From: Alphaproteobacteria bacterium
Lineage (GTDB): Bacteria; Pseudomonadota; Alphaproteobacteria; Rhodobacterales; Rhodobacteraceae
Direction of reading: 5' to 3'
Assembly (NCBI GenBank): GCA_009908505.1
Contig: JAAAPD010000029.1
Location: 1 to 64,000 of the forward strand
DNA length: 64,000 nucleotides
Shown here: positions 43,680 to 53,455 of the stretch, one piece after another
Layout: every line of letters starts with the position of its first letter
Numbering within the stretch: the stretch's first letter is position 1
The notes under the pieces: model-generated
The model's input: the letters and a program-made list of their open reading frames with translations, nothing else
Databases searched by the model: none
What the model was told of the DNA's origin: nothing
Made by a program: the position numbers and the translations under genes

Positions 43680-44371
43680 CCCGGCCAGCGGCGCGGCAGC
43701 CGGTCGGCGAAGGAAGGATCGTCGAGATCGGCGATATAGTGCCGGACCTTGTGGCGCGGCGAGAGCAGCGATCGCCCCTTGTCCAATTTAACGGCCCGAC
43801 CGGCATGGGCAAAGCCCGGCGGCAGAAGTGTCACCGGGTCGTCGTCGCGCACGATCGACAGCGACAGGTGATGTCCGCCCGCCATGGCCCGGCCGGCATA
43901 GATGCGCGGCGCGGCGAAACCGATCGACGGCACCCCCCAGATCAACGACAGCAACTGCACCGAGGCTGCGCCCAGCGAATGGCCGATCAGGAACCGTGGC
44001 TTGTCGGCGCGAAAAATCGCCTCGATCGCCATGGCATGGGCCATGAACCCCTGGTGCCATGTCTGGTCCAGAACCTTGCCCGAGGCTTTCGATTTCACCC
44101 GGAACCGCCGCCCGCCGATATTGAGCGGTCGGATATTGTAGCGCAGATAATCCAGCGCCGAGTTGCTGCCGGGGACCAGCAGCGTCCCGTCGCGCAACAG
44201 GAAGGCCTGCACATCGTCGGACTTGCCGAGTTTGGCCTTGCGAACCCGCCCCCGTGTGCGCGGATCTTTCATGGCGTCATATGACGCCTCGGCCAGTTGT
44301 GCGGCGTGCTTGAGGTCATGCGTAAGGGCCGCCTGGCCGCTGCCGCGATGTGCCGTGGAACCGGCGGGCAT
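43676..44371 (-). CDS. Lipase class 3-type alpha/beta hydrolase
   Basis: The 231-residue cytosolic protein (no signal peptide seen) has the lipase 3 nucleophile elbow FLIGHSLGAASVQLL (near 125-139) preceded by HQGFMAHAMAIE. An aspartate is in SIVRDDDPVTLLPPGFA and a histidine in SPRHKVRHYIADL. Substrate unknown, probably lipid or a short acyl ester. No operon partners. Confidence 0.82.
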   Translation of the reverse strand: MPAGSTAHRGSGQAALTHDLKHAAQLAEASYDAMKDPRTRGRVRKAKLGKSDDVQAFLLRDGTLLVPGSNSALDYLRYNIRPLNIGGRRFRVKSKASGKVLDQTWHQGFMAHAMAIEAIFRADKPRFLIGHSLGAASVQLLSLIWGVPSIGFAAPRIYAGRAMAGGHHLSLSIVRDDDPVTLLPPGFAHAGRAVKLDKGRSLLSPRHKVRHYIADLDDPSFADRLPRRWPG

Positions 44372-44457
44372 GATATGCCTCCGTTGTCATGAACGATGCG
44401 GCAAAGGTGCCGCAACGCACGGCACGGGGTCCAGTCCGGTTTACCGGACCCGGCCTG

Positions 44458-44673
44458 TCAGCGCGTCATGGACAGGGTCGAAAAGCGCATGAAATCGTTG
44501 TCGGCGCGGGCGCCCGCGACCTCGGGGCCGTAGGGCGCGCGCGCTGCGGTGTCGGACCCGTCGAAGCCGGAATACATCATGTCATGGGTGTCCATGCGCG
44601 ATGCGATCTCGGGGGACGCGCACGCGCCAAGGGCCGTCACGGCGCAGATCGCCATAAGCGTGTATCTGGTCAT
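44458..44673 (-). CDS. Small lipoprotein, unknown function
   Basis: The 71-residue protein has a lipoprotein signal MTRYTLMAICAVTALGAC with lipobox ALGAC (Cys18), then a 53-residue polar mature part rich in Met, Asp and Ala with no recognised domain. GAGGAGAG lies eight bases before the start. It is monocistronic; a strong GTCCGG-TTTA-CCGGAC hairpin (44434-44449) lies just past its stop and could shield the 3' end, though it has no T run. Confidence 0.65.
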   Translation of the reverse strand: MTRYTLMAICAVTALGACASPEIASRMDTHDMMYSGFDGSDTAARAPYGPEVAGARADNDFMRFSTLSMTR

Positions 44674-44868
44674 AGCCTGCTCTCCTCGCGGGGCCGCTTA
44701 TGGTGCGGCATCCTCGCATTCGTATTGTCTTATCATAGGGATCGCGCGCGCCCCGCGCTAGGGGGAACGGCGCGGCCGCTCCATCCATGGGGCAAAATTG
44801 TCGCAAGGGCCGCGCGGCACCGGCGCCATATGCGGTGGGGGGCCGGCGGGCGCGAGGCCCGCGCCGCG

Positions 44869-45681
44869 TTACTTGTAGACCTGGTCCGGGCCGGGAAAGG
44901 CGCGGGTCTTGACCTCGTCGGCATAGGACTTGACCGCCTCTTCGATCATCGGACCCAACTGGCCGTAGACCTTGACGAATTTCGGCGTCCAGGGGTTCAG
45001 GCCCAGCATGTCCTCCAGCACCAGGATCTGGCCGTCGCAATTCCTGGACGCGCCAATGCCGATGGTGGGGATGTCCACGGCCTCGGTGATGCGGTCGGCC
45101 AGGTCCTCGACCACGCCTTCGACCACGACCGCGAAGGCCCCGGCCTCGGCCACGGCCCTGGCGTCGTCGACATGGACCTTCCAGGCCTCCTCGTCGCGGC
45201 CCTGCACCTTGAAGCCGCCCATCGTGTTCACGGATTGCGGGGTCAGGCCGACATGGGCCATCACCGGAATGCCACGCTCGACCAGGAAGCGGATGGTCTC
45301 GGCCATGCGCGCGCCGCCTTCCAGCTTGACCGCCTGGCACTGGGTGTCTTTCATGATCTTCGCGGCGTTGCGAAAGGCCATGTTGGGGCTTTCCTCGTAG
45401 GTGCCGAAGGGCATGTCGACAACGACCAAGGCCCGCTTGGTGCCGCGCACCACGGCCTTGCCATGCATGATCATCAGGTCCAGCGGCACGCCCACGGTGC
45501 TTTCCATCCCGTGCATCACCATGCCGAGGCTGTCGCCCACAAGGATGAAATCGGCATATTTGTCGACCAGCGCCGCCGTGTGCGCGTGGTAGGAGGTCAG
45601 CGACACGATCGGTTCACCCCCCTTGCGGGCGCGGATCTGCGGCACGGTGGTGCGGCGGATTGTTTCGGTCTGGGCGCTCAT
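44869..45681 (-). CDS. panB: 3-methyl-2-oxobutanoate hydroxymethyltransferase
   Basis: The 270-residue TIM-barrel enzyme makes ketopantoate from 2-oxoisovalerate and 5,10-methylene-THF. Recognised by [30 protein letters not shown] (metal aspartate), [20 protein letters not shown] and [13 protein letters not shown]. Translationally coupled to panC (ATGA). The two start pantothenate synthesis, the branch that coaBC continues. Confidence 0.95.
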   Translation of the reverse strand: MSAQTETIRRTTVPQIRARKGGEPIVSLTSYHAHTAALVDKYADFILVGDSLGMVMHGMESTVGVPLDLMIMHGKAVVRGTKRALVVVDMPFGTYEESPNMAFRNAAKIMKDTQCQAVKLEGGARMAETIRFLVERGIPVMAHVGLTPQSVNTMGGFKVQGRDEEAWKVHVDDARAVAEAGAFAVVVEGVVEDLADRITEAVDIPTIGIGASRNCDGQILVLEDMLGLNPWTPKFVKVYGQLGPMIEEAVKSYADEVKTRAFPGPDQVYK

Positions 45682-46529
45682 GGGTGGACCTCCCTCTGGT
45701 CGATCAAGAGGACATGGTTGTCCCCGCTGCCGAATTCGGCGGAAATCATGATGCCGACCGGCGCGGTCAGGGGGCCGGTGGCGGGCGAGAAATCGGACAA
45801 CCGCACGATATCGAGACCCTTGAGCGTCGCGCGGGGCTCGGTGGCGATGGTGCCCCGGATGATGCGGGCAAGGTCTTCGACCCGGCCCGCGCCGCTGGAT
45901 TGCGCGGCATCGAGGGCGCGCGACAGGACCGGCGCGGCGGCGCGATCTTCCGGCGTCAGCCGGGCATTGCGGCTTGACATGGCCAGCCCGTCGGCCTCGC
46001 GCACGGTGGGCACGCCGCGAATGTTCAGCGGCATGTGCAGGTCGCGGACCATGCGTTTGATCACATGCAGTTGCTGGAAATCCTTCTCCCCGAAATAGGC
46101 GGCGTCGGGCTGGCAGATGTTGAACAGCTTGGCGACGACGGTGGTGACGCCGCGAAAATGACCGGGCCGGACCGCGCCGTGCAGGACATTGGCCAGGCGG
46201 GTCGTCTCGACGATGGTTTCATCGCCCTCGGGATAGATTTCCGACACGTCGGGCATCAGCACCGCGTCGACACCGGCCGCTTCGAGTATGTCCAGGTCGC
46301 GGGCCTCGGTGCGGGGGTAGTTTTCCAGGTCGGCGGCCTCGCCGAATTGCGCGGGGTTGACGAAGATCGTGGCGACGACCCGGTCATGGGCGCCGCGCGC
46401 CTCGGAGACCAAGGCCATGTGGCCGTCGTGAAGCGCGCCCATGGTGGTAACCAGCCCGACGCCCGCGCCCGCGGCGCGGAACCGGGCCACGGCGGCGCGG
46501 ATATCGGAAACGGTGCGGCAGATCTGCAT
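45678..46529 (-). CDS. panC: Pantothenate synthetase
   Basis: The 283-residue ATP-dependent ligase joins pantoate and beta-alanine. Motifs: [14 protein letters not shown] (HIGH-like, near 28-41), [43 protein letters not shown] and the KMSKS-like [11 protein letters not shown] place the start at ATG 46529 (MQICRTVSD), the usual N terminus; ATG 46550 seven codons earlier is possible, and neither has a strong ribosome site. Confidence 0.94.
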   Translation of the reverse strand: MQICRTVSDIRAAVARFRAAGAGVGLVTTMGALHDGHMALVSEARGAHDRVVATIFVNPAQFGEAADLENYPRTEARDLDILEAAGVDAVLMPDVSEIYPEGDETIVETTRLANVLHGAVRPGHFRGVTTVVAKLFNICQPDAAYFGEKDFQQLHVIKRMVRDLHMPLNIRGVPTVREADGLAMSSRNARLTPEDRAAAPVLSRALDAAQSSGAGRVEDLARIIRGTIATEPRATLKGLDIVRLSDFSPATGPLTAPVGIMISAEFGSGDNHVLLIDQREVHP

Positions 46530-46706
46530 TGGGCGTTGGTCCGGGCGCATGGGGTCTGTCCCAAAGGCTTACCCTTGGCGGCGCGGGCGGGCAACCGCTG
46601 TTGCAGGACCGGCGCGCTGCCGTGCGGAGTGCGTCCGCACACGGTAGTTTCGCCAGCGGCGCATGATCGCCCGGCACCGGCGCGCGCGCCCGTGTTCGGC
46701 CGGGGC

Positions 46707-46768
46707 GGGGGCGCTGCCCCCGTCGGCCCGGGGGCCGACTCCCCCGCGGTATTTTCGACCCAAAGAAG
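46707..46768. repeat. Double GC hairpin with conserved tail, REP-like intergenic element
   Basis: A hairpin GGGGGC-GCT-GCCCCC (46707-46721) is directly followed by the 18-base palindrome GTCGGCCC-GG-GGGCCGAC (46722-46739), then CCCCCGCGGTATTTTCGA and AAGAAG. I remember very similar hairpin-plus-tail strings between genes in Rhodobacterales genomes. Only one copy was seen in this window. The surrounding 46551-46867 stretch between divergent panC and the dehydrogenase holds no gene I can support. Confidence 0.55.
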
Positions 46769-46867
46769 CCGGGCGTCGGTTTTGAAGGCTTTGGCGTCGG
46801 CTGCGGTTCGCCGAAACCGGACAGAACGGGCATGGTGGCGTCGGAAAAGAAAACTGGAGTCGCCAAG

Positions 46868-49366
46868 ATGAAAACCAATGTCCGTGCTCTTGTCATCGGT
46901 GGCGGAGCCATCGGCACCTCGGTCGCCTATCACCTGGCCCGGGCCGGCTGGGATGACATCATGCTGCTGGAACGCGACGAGCTGACGAGCGGCAGCACCT
47001 GGCATGCCGCCGGACTTTTGCCGCTGTTCAACATGTCCTACGCGGTCAGCCATATCCACGACTACTCGGTCAAGTTCTACAAGACGCTCGAGGAAGAGAC
47101 CGGGCTGAATGCCGGGTTCTCGGTCGTGGGCAACCTGCGCATGGCCCGCACCGACGAACGGATGGACGAATACCGCGTCTATGCCTCGACCGCCGAAACG
47201 GTGGGCATCCACTACGAATGGATGACGCCGGACCAGATCAAGGAGAGCTGGCCGCTGGTCAATACCGAGGACCTGAAGGGCGCGATCTACCACCCCGAGG
47301 ACGGGTATATCAATCCGGCCGACCTGACGATGGCCATGGCCAAGGGGGCCCGCCAGCGCGGCGTGATGATCGAGCGCAAGTGGCAGGCCGACGGGTTCGA
47401 ATGGAAGGGCGACCACTGGGACGTGACCTGCACCAAGATGGTGGAAAAGGGCGGCAACCTTGTCCCCAGCGACGAGCAGATCGTGATCTCGGCCGAACAT
47501 GTCGTCACGGCGTCCGGCAACCACGCGCAGCGCACAGCGCGCCTTCTGGGGATCAAGAGCGCGGCGATTCCGGTGGAGCACCAATTCATCGTCACCGATG
47601 CCGACCCGGCGCTGGTGGCGTATCGTAAGGACAATCCCGAACACCCGGTCCTGCGCGACGCCGATGCCAAGTGGTATGTGCGCGAAGAGCGCGGCGGCTG
47701 GATCCTCGGTCCGTATGAGCTGAATGCGCCGGCCTGTTTCGAATACGGTGTCCCGGACACGTTCCGCGCCGACCTCTTCCCGCTGGATCTTGAGCGGATC
47801 GAGGAAGAATACATGTCGATGATCCATCGTATTCCGTCCACGGAAGAGGTGGGTCTGAAGGACGATTTCAACGGCCCGATCTGCTATACCCCCGATGGCA
47901 ACCCGCTGGTCGGACCGGCCCCGGGGCTGCGCAACATGTGGCTGGCCGAAGGGTTCAGCTTCGGGATCACCGCCGCCGGCGGCACGGGTTATTACCTCGC
48001 TCAGATGATGGTGGAAGGCGAGGCCGAGATCGACATGGCCAGCCTCGACCCCAAGCGTTTCGGCAGCTGGATCACCACCGAATACAGTGCCCGCAAAAGC
48101 GAAGAAGCGTATGAGCACGTCTATATCCTGCACCATCCCGACGAGGAGCGTGAAAAGTGCCGCCCGCTGCGCACCGCGCCGTCCTACGACAGGCTCAAGG
48201 CGCGCGGCGCGCAATTCGGCTGTGTCAACGGGTTCGAGCGGCCCAATTACTTCGGCCCGCCGGATGCGCCGGACAGTTTCGACCATGATGCGCGCAGCTT
48301 CCGCCGGGGCGGCTGGTGGCAATATGCCGTGGACGAGGCCAAGGCCGTGCGCGAGGGTGTGGGTCTGCTGGATGCCAGCGCCTTCACCAAGCACACCGTC
48401 AAGGGGCCGGGGGCGACCGCCTTTCTGGACTGGTTCACCTGCAACAAGCTGCCCAAGGTGGGCCGTATCAACCTGACCTACGCGCTGACGTCGCAGGGCA
48501 CCACGCGCACGGAATACACCATCGTGCGGCTGGCCGAGGACGAATATTACCTCGTCTCCGCCGGCGCGCTGACCGATTACGATGGGGACTACCTGCGCAA
48601 GGCGGCGGCGGACAAGGCGGCGGAATTCGGTTATATCGCGGTCGAGAACGTGACGACACAGTGGGGTGTCTTCGCCATCGCCGGGCCGAAATCGCGCGAC
48701 GTGCTGGCCGAGGTCATCAAGGATGCCGAGCCGGAAACCGCCCTGTCGAACAAGCGGTTCCCGTGGCTGTCCGCCCGCCAGATCGAGCTGGGCATGTGCC
48801 CTGTCAACGCGATCCGCGTGGCCTATACCGGCGAGCTGGGCTGGGAGTTGCATCACCCGATCGAGATGCAGAACTACCTGTTCGACCTGCTGGAAAAGGC
48901 CGGCGAAAAGCACGGGATGAAGCTTGTGGGCGCGCGCGCCCAGAACTGGCTGCGCCAGGAAAAGAGCTATCGTGCCTTCGGGCACGAGCTGGGCCGTGAC
49001 GCGACCCCGCTGGAGGCCGACCTGCCACGTTTCGTGGACCTGTCCAAGGAGTTCCAGGGCAAGGCTGCGATGGAGGAGATCGGCCTGCGGTCCAAGTGCT
49101 GCACCCTGCTGATCGACGGGCCTGAGGATGCGGACCCGTGGGGGGTCGAGGCGCTCTATGACGGAGACGAGAAGGTCGGGCGCCTGACCTCGGGAGGGTA
49201 TTCGGTGCATTTCGGCAAGTCCATCGGCATGGGCTATGTCAGCCCCGAATTGGCCGAACCGGGCACTAGGCTGAAGGTCAGGATGCAGGACCAACTCTGG
49301 GATGCCGAGGTGGTGCAGGACAGCCCCTATGACCCTAAGAACGAGGCGATCCGCGTCGACGGCTGA
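46868..49366 (+). CDS. Dimethylglycine/sarcosine dehydrogenase-type FAD oxidoreductase with GcvT domain
   Basis: The 832-residue protein has an N-terminal FAD Rossmann motif ALVIGGGAIGTSVAYHLA (7-24) and the covalent-flavin motif LTSGSTWHAAGL with His46, as in mitochondrial dimethylglycine dehydrogenase. A FAO middle domain follows, then a C-terminal GcvT/aminomethyltransferase folate domain (KGPGATAFLDWFTCNK; RVAYTGELGWELHHP; FGHELGRDATPLEADL; TSGGYSVHFGKSIGMGYV). It oxidatively demethylates N-methylated glycine derivatives and passes the C1 unit to THF, a step of glycine betaine or DMSP-type osmolyte breakdown. ATG 46868 is preferred over an in-frame ATG at 46832. Confidence 0.88.
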   Translation: MKTNVRALVIGGGAIGTSVAYHLARAGWDDIMLLERDELTSGSTWHAAGLLPLFNMSYAVSHIHDYSVKFYKTLEEETGLNAGFSVVGNLRMARTDERMDEYRVYASTAETVGIHYEWMTPDQIKESWPLVNTEDLKGAIYHPEDGYINPADLTMAMAKGARQRGVMIERKWQADGFEWKGDHWDVTCTKMVEKGGNLVPSDEQIVISAEHVVTASGNHAQRTARLLGIKSAAIPVEHQFIVTDADPALVAYRKDNPEHPVLRDADAKWYVREERGGWILGPYELNAPACFEYGVPDTFRADLFPLDLERIEEEYMSMIHRIPSTEEVGLKDDFNGPICYTPDGNPLVGPAPGLRNMWLAEGFSFGITAAGGTGYYLAQMMVEGEAEIDMASLDPKRFGSWITTEYSARKSEEAYEHVYILHHPDEEREKCRPLRTAPSYDRLKARGAQFGCVNGFERPNYFGPPDAPDSFDHDARSFRRGGWWQYAVDEAKAVREGVGLLDASAFTKHTVKGPGATAFLDWFTCNKLPKVGRINLTYALTSQGTTRTEYTIVRLAEDEYYLVSAGALTDYDGDYLRKAAADKAAEFGYIAVENVTTQWGVFAIAGPKSRDVLAEVIKDAEPETALSNKRFPWLSARQIELGMCPVNAIRVAYTGELGWELHHPIEMQNYLFDLLEKAGEKHGMKLVGARAQNWLRQEKSYRAFGHELGRDATPLEADLPRFVDLSKEFQGKAAMEEIGLRSKCCTLLIDGPEDADPWGVEALYDGDEKVGRLTSGGYSVHFGKSIGMGYVSPELAEPGTRLKVRMQDQLWDAEVVQDSPYDPKNEAIRVDG

Positions 49367-49394
49367 CCCTTGCAGGCATCGCGCGGAACGGTGC

Positions 49395-49424
49395 GCGCCC
49401 CCGGATGCCCGGGGGCGCTTTCAG
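49395..49424. terminator. Terminator between convergent genes
   Basis: A perfect 10-bp stem (GCGCCCCCGG 49395-49404 with CCGGGGGCGC 49409-49418), a 4-base loop and TTTCAGTTT sit between the dehydrogenase and dabA stops. It ends the plus-strand gene and may serve the minus strand less well. Confidence 0.75.
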
Positions 49425-49426
49425 TT

Positions 49427-51790
49427 TCAGCCCGTGGTTTCGGCGCACCAGTCTAGGCCGGGGCGATAGCGGGCGGCGATGCGTCCGTCTTGCAGAGCAA
49501 GCAGGTGCAGCCACCCGTTGTCGAAGAGCGCCCGCACATCCGGGTGCTTCGTCAGCACATCGGTGATGGCCTCTTGTGGGGCTTCGATCATGACCGACAG
49601 GCGCAGCGGATCATGCATCAGCCGCTCACCGTCATGCACTGCCTGCCAGGGCAGGCCGGGGCGCAGGCGGCCGCCATTGCCTTCGATCACGCCGATCCCG
49701 CCCACGACATTGTGGATCAGCTTGTTGCCGCCGCCGAAGACATCGGGGGCGATGGACGACCCGTAATATTGCAGGCTGATCCAGCTGGCCACGACGACCG
49801 GGGCGGTCAGGATCAATTCCAGCGTTGCAAACCCCTTGTCGCGCCGCCAGTCATAGCTGTGCAGGAAGCAGCGCCCGCCCAGGTCGCGTCCGGCGGTGGC
49901 CCCGCGCGGTGCGGCAATGAAGGCGGCGCAGCCGGCAAGGCCCCATTCGGGCCGGGTCTGGGCCCAGTCCAGCGCCCGCGCCGCCACGGTCGTATCGTCG
50001 GCGCCGGGCAGGCCGCGCGCCCGTTCGGCCCGCGTGATCGCCCCGGCCCGGTCCAGCCAGTCCCGGACCGGCGCCAGGTCGCGGTCGAGGGTCTGCGTGT
50101 CGTAGAGCGTGATACGGTCGGTCGTGGTGTCGTGCAGCCCGGCCACGAAAACCGTGTCCTCGGGCAGGTCGATGCCCCGGGGGCCCAGCCCGTCCCGCGT
50201 TTCGGGATCGTTGAGAAGCCCGGCCAGAAGCCGCGCCGACACCTCGCCGGTCTGGCCGCCGCAGGCGCCGCAATGATAGGCGCTTTCATGGGGGTTGTTC
50301 GTCACCTTTGCACCGTGGCCCAGCAACAGGACGGTCCGCCCGAACCCCTCGGTCAGGCTCATGGCGCCCAGGACCGCCGCGGCGGTGTCGGCCTTGGCCT
50401 CGGTGCTCAGCCCGCCGACGACCTGCGGCGCGGGGGCGGGGGCGGCGTCCTTTACACCTAGCCCCGTGGCATCGCTCAGCAGTTTGCCGGCATAGAGCGG
50501 CCCGGCGGCCTCGACGAAGGCGAAGGATGAAACCGCCGCCTGTCGGAACCGGCCCCAGGCGCGCGCCGCCCGGGCCTTGATCCGGTGCGCGGTCTCGGTG
50601 CGTGGGTCGGCCTGGCCGGTGGTGTCCAGCGACGGGGACAGCAGCACCGGAAGATGCCTGTCCACAAGATCCGAGCCCTGCGCCTTGTGCGCCACCGGCA
50701 GGCCGAAGAACCCGGCGAAGCCGATGGTCTCGATGCCGGGATCAAGGCTTTCCAGCGCCCGCCGGAACGGTTCCGAGCGCACGTCGATGCAAAAGGCCGC
50801 CTGCAATTCAGGCCGGTCGCGGGCCGGTGTGCCGCCGGTCAGGGCGGCGCCGAGCTGTCGTTGATGGGCCCGTTCGCGCGCCTCTTGCAGGATGGCCAGC
50901 GCCACCTGGTCGGTCGTGGGGGCGACGGGCTGTGCCTGGGCGGCCACGGTTTCCGCCCAGGCCTCGGCCAGGTCGGGCACATGCGCAAGAAGCGCGGTGT
51001 CCCAGGCCAGGCGGATCGCCAGCAGGTCCTGCAGCGAGGTGTCGGTTTGGCCGTCCATCTCGGCCTGCCACAACAGCCAGCGGGCATGCTGCGCCCAGCC
51101 GCCCAGGTCCATCAGCAGGCCGTGAAAAAGGGTTTCGGCCGCTGCCCCGGGCAGGCCGAGTGTTTCGGCCGCGTGCAGGATCGCCCGGTCCGCGCTGTCG
51201 GGCAGGGCCGCGACATGGGCGCAGAACCCGGCCAGGCCCGCGATCTCGGGCGTCAGGTCGTGGGTCGCCCAGGCCCGCCAGGCGGCATAGGCGCCCTGTC
51301 CCGGTTGCGGCGTCCACAGCGCCTGGCCCCGGTCGAAATGACCGGCGGCCCAAAGGCCGATGCCACGCTCGATCACGGCGGGCCAGTCCGTGCCGGTGGC
51401 CTCGGCGGCCAGGTCGGCCAGGGTCGGAAGGCGGCCCGATCCGGCAGGGGCGGCGTCGGTTTCCATTATCGCGCGCAGGCTGGCCATGTCGGCCGGTTTC
51501 GCCGATGCCGTGCAGGCGGCCAGCGCGGCCTCGATATCCGCCTCGGTCATCCGGCCCGCCGTCAGGTCCGCGGCATAGTCGGCCATGGTGCGGGTCGTTG
51601 CGATACCCGCGACGCGGCCAAGCCGGGCCGACGCCGTGGCAAGGTCCTCGCCGGCCTGGCCGAGAAAGGGGTTCACGGCGACGGTCGCGTCCAGCGGAAA
51701 GGCCGGGGGGATGGCGCGCAGGGCGGCCTCGGTCGCGGCCAGAATTTCGGATTGCCGAATGGGCGCGGCCTGGGTCTTGGTCATGAACAT
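49427..51790 (-). CDS. dabA: Inorganic carbon accumulation protein DabA (UPF0753/DUF2309)
   Basis: The 787-residue protein is the carbonic-anhydrase-like subunit of the DAB energy-coupled inorganic carbon pump. The beta-CA-like zinc site is visible: FCIDVRSEPFRRALE with Cys334 and Asp336, and GHGAKVTNNPHESAYHCGACGG with His492 and Cys507. These correspond to the C-D-H-C set known in Halothiobacillus DabA. In that model CO2 entering the cytoplasmic pocket is hydrated irreversibly, driven by the cation gradient through DabB. ATG 51790 has AAGGAG six bases upstream. Downstream of dabB in the same operon (24-base gap). Confidence 0.92.
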   Translation of the reverse strand: MFMTKTQAAPIRQSEILAATEAALRAIPPAFPLDATVAVNPFLGQAGEDLATASARLGRVAGIATTRTMADYAADLTAGRMTEADIEAALAACTASAKPADMASLRAIMETDAAPAGSGRLPTLADLAAEATGTDWPAVIERGIGLWAAGHFDRGQALWTPQPGQGAYAAWRAWATHDLTPEIAGLAGFCAHVAALPDSADRAILHAAETLGLPGAAAETLFHGLLMDLGGWAQHARWLLWQAEMDGQTDTSLQDLLAIRLAWDTALLAHVPDLAEAWAETVAAQAQPVAPTTDQVALAILQEARERAHQRQLGAALTGGTPARDRPELQAAFCIDVRSEPFRRALESLDPGIETIGFAGFFGLPVAHKAQGSDLVDRHLPVLLSPSLDTTGQADPRTETAHRIKARAARAWGRFRQAAVSSFAFVEAAGPLYAGKLLSDATGLGVKDAAPAPAPQVVGGLSTEAKADTAAAVLGAMSLTEGFGRTVLLLGHGAKVTNNPHESAYHCGACGGQTGEVSARLLAGLLNDPETRDGLGPRGIDLPEDTVFVAGLHDTTTDRITLYDTQTLDRDLAPVRDWLDRAGAITRAERARGLPGADDTTVAARALDWAQTRPEWGLAGCAAFIAAPRGATAGRDLGGRCFLHSYDWRRDKGFATLELILTAPVVVASWISLQYYGSSIAPDVFGGGNKLIHNVVGGIGVIEGNGGRLRPGLPWQAVHDGERLMHDPLRLSVMIEAPQEAITDVLTKHPDVRALFDNGWLHLLALQDGRIAARYRPGLDWCAETTG

Positions 51791-51814
51791 CTCTGTCTCC
51801 TTGGTCCGTCGGCT

Positions 51815-53353
51815 TCAGCCGGTTTTGCCCGTGCGCAACCCGCCGAGGGCCCGGTCGAGCAGCGCGTTGAGGTAAAGGCCGTTGGCCAGGTGCACCCGCA
51901 GCCCCGCCATGGCCGGATGATGGGCCCAAAGCGGAAACAGCGCCTGTGCCAGCGCCACCAGCCCGAACGAGGCCAGCGCCAGCAGGATCAGCGCCCATTC
52001 CAGCGGGCCGGGCGTTGGCGCGGCGGGCAAGGCGGGGCCCCAGAGCGCCTCGGCCAGGGCCTGAAAGGTGAAATACCCCGTGGCGGCGGCCAGCGAGGCC
52101 AGTGCCGTGCGCCGGGTCAGCGGGGCCGGGGCCGTGTCGGCCAGCCCCTGCGCCACCAGGTAGGCCACCCCGAGGATCAGGATCGCCCCCAGCGCCAGCG
52201 CCTGCGGCGATTTCGCCCCGAAGAGCGCCACGAAAAGCCCGGCGATCGCGGCATAAAGCACCAGCGCCAGGGCAAAGGATTTCAGCACCGCGCCCAGATC
52301 GGGCACCGCCACCGGCCCGGGCCGCCGCACGGCGGCCACCGCCGCCACCGCGCCGCCCGAGGACAGGAAGGCATGTGCCTTGTAGAGCGAATGCGCCACG
52401 ATGTGCAGCAGCGCCAACGGCCACAGGCCCAGCCCGCATTGTAGCATCAGGAACCCCATCTGCGCCACGGTCGACCAGGCCAGCGCCGTCTTGACCGCGC
52501 TTTGGGTCAGCATCACCGTTGCCCCGAACAGCGCGGTGAACCCGCCTGCCATGACCAGCGCGGCCATCGCGCCGGGGCTTTGCTGCACCAGCGGCGCGGT
52601 GGCCAGCAGGATGACGCCACCGGAATTGACGATCCCGGCATGCAGCAGGGCCGAGACAGGGGTGGGGGCCTCCATCACCTCGGTCAGCCAGCCATGCAGC
52701 GGGAAGGCCGCGCATTTGAGCAGCGCGGCCAGCACCAGCAGCGCCACCGCCAGCCCGCCTGCGGCCCCAAGCCCGTCGGTCTCTGCCAGCACCACAAGCT
52801 GGCCAGGATCGGTCGTGCCGAAACCGATGGTCAGCAATAGCGCGGCAAGGATCAGCGCCCCGTCCCCGCCATGCCAGGCCAGGGTGAACTTGCGCGCCGC
52901 GCGCCGGGCCTCGGGGCGGTCGGCGTAGAACAGCAACAGCCGTTTCAGCCCGAGCCCTACCGCCATGGCCGCCCCGGCTAAAAGCCACAGGTTGCCCGCC
53001 TGCACCAGGACCAGCACCGCGGCGAGCGTCGCCAGCATCTGCCCGTGAAACGCGCCCTCGCGGGCCTCGCCGTCCAGGTAGCTGCGGGAAAATCGCATGA
53101 CCACCCAGCCGAGAAAGGCCACCAGCAGGGCCAGCGACAGGCTGATCGCATCGGCGCGCAACAGGCCGCCGGCCGGCCCCTGCGCGAGGTATTGCAGGCC
53201 GCCCGCCGCCACCAGCGCCAAGGCGGCGAGCGTGCCCATCTCGGACCAGCGCGGCAGCGCGCCCGGCCGCCGCCCCGTGCGGCGCAGCGTCAGTGCCGCA
53301 ACAAGCAGCAGGGCAAGCGGGGCAAGAAAGGACAGCGGGATCGCGGTTGCCAT
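51815..53353 (-). CDS. dabB: DabB, NuoL-like membrane subunit of the inorganic carbon pump
   Basis: The 512-residue polytopic protein belongs to the NADH-quinone oxidoreductase subunit 5 (proton_antipo_M) family. Around fourteen hydrophobic helices are seen, with the conserved lysine/histidine-bearing segments LKCAAFPLHGWLTEVMEAPTPVSALLHAG and TALAWSTVAQMGFLMLQC. No other complex I genes are nearby, and pairing with dabA and a LysR gene identifies DabB. It should couple proton or sodium entry to DabA. ATG 53353 is preceded by GGAGGT at five bases; six further upstream codons are unlikely to be used. Confidence 0.9.
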   Translation of the reverse strand: MATAIPLSFLAPLALLLVAALTLRRTGRRPGALPRWSEMGTLAALALVAAGGLQYLAQGPAGGLLRADAISLSLALLVAFLGWVVMRFSRSYLDGEAREGAFHGQMLATLAAVLVLVQAGNLWLLAGAAMAVGLGLKRLLLFYADRPEARRAARKFTLAWHGGDGALILAALLLTIGFGTTDPGQLVVLAETDGLGAAGGLAVALLVLAALLKCAAFPLHGWLTEVMEAPTPVSALLHAGIVNSGGVILLATAPLVQQSPGAMAALVMAGGFTALFGATVMLTQSAVKTALAWSTVAQMGFLMLQCGLGLWPLALLHIVAHSLYKAHAFLSSGGAVAAVAAVRRPGPVAVPDLGAVLKSFALALVLYAAIAGLFVALFGAKSPQALALGAILILGVAYLVAQGLADTAPAPLTRRTALASLAAATGYFTFQALAEALWGPALPAAPTPGPLEWALILLALASFGLVALAQALFPLWAHHPAMAGLRVHLANGLYLNALLDRALGGLRTGKTG

Positions 53354-53412
53354 GAGATACCTCCGGTGCAAGTGGCCTGTGCCGTCCTACCGCTGGAAAC
53401 GCATCAATAAAA

Positions 53413-53448
53413 ATTCATTGTTTCGAATAAACGTTCTGTTTAATAGAA
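53413..53448. promoter_or_regulatory. LysR-type operator candidates between dabB and lysR
   Basis: In an A+T-rich 102-base divergent gap, two dyads occur: ATTC-N8-GAAT (53413-53428) and TTCT-N7-AGAA (53434-53448). The second fits the T-N11-A LysR box. Their spacing of about two helical turns suits a LysR tetramer controlling both directions. Confidence 0.5.
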
Positions 53449-53455
53449 TTAAACC

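Noticed and set aside
44434-44449. GTCCGG-TTTA-CCGGAC hairpin as an intrinsic terminator
   Set aside because: Stem is good but no T run follows on either strand; mentioned only with the small lipoprotein gene.
46256-49294. Open frame of about 1012 codons on the minus strand
   Set aside because: It lies opposite the flavin dehydrogenase gene and the end of panC, has no recognisable domain, and is rich in His/Arg/Gly as expected for a shadow frame in high-G+C DNA.
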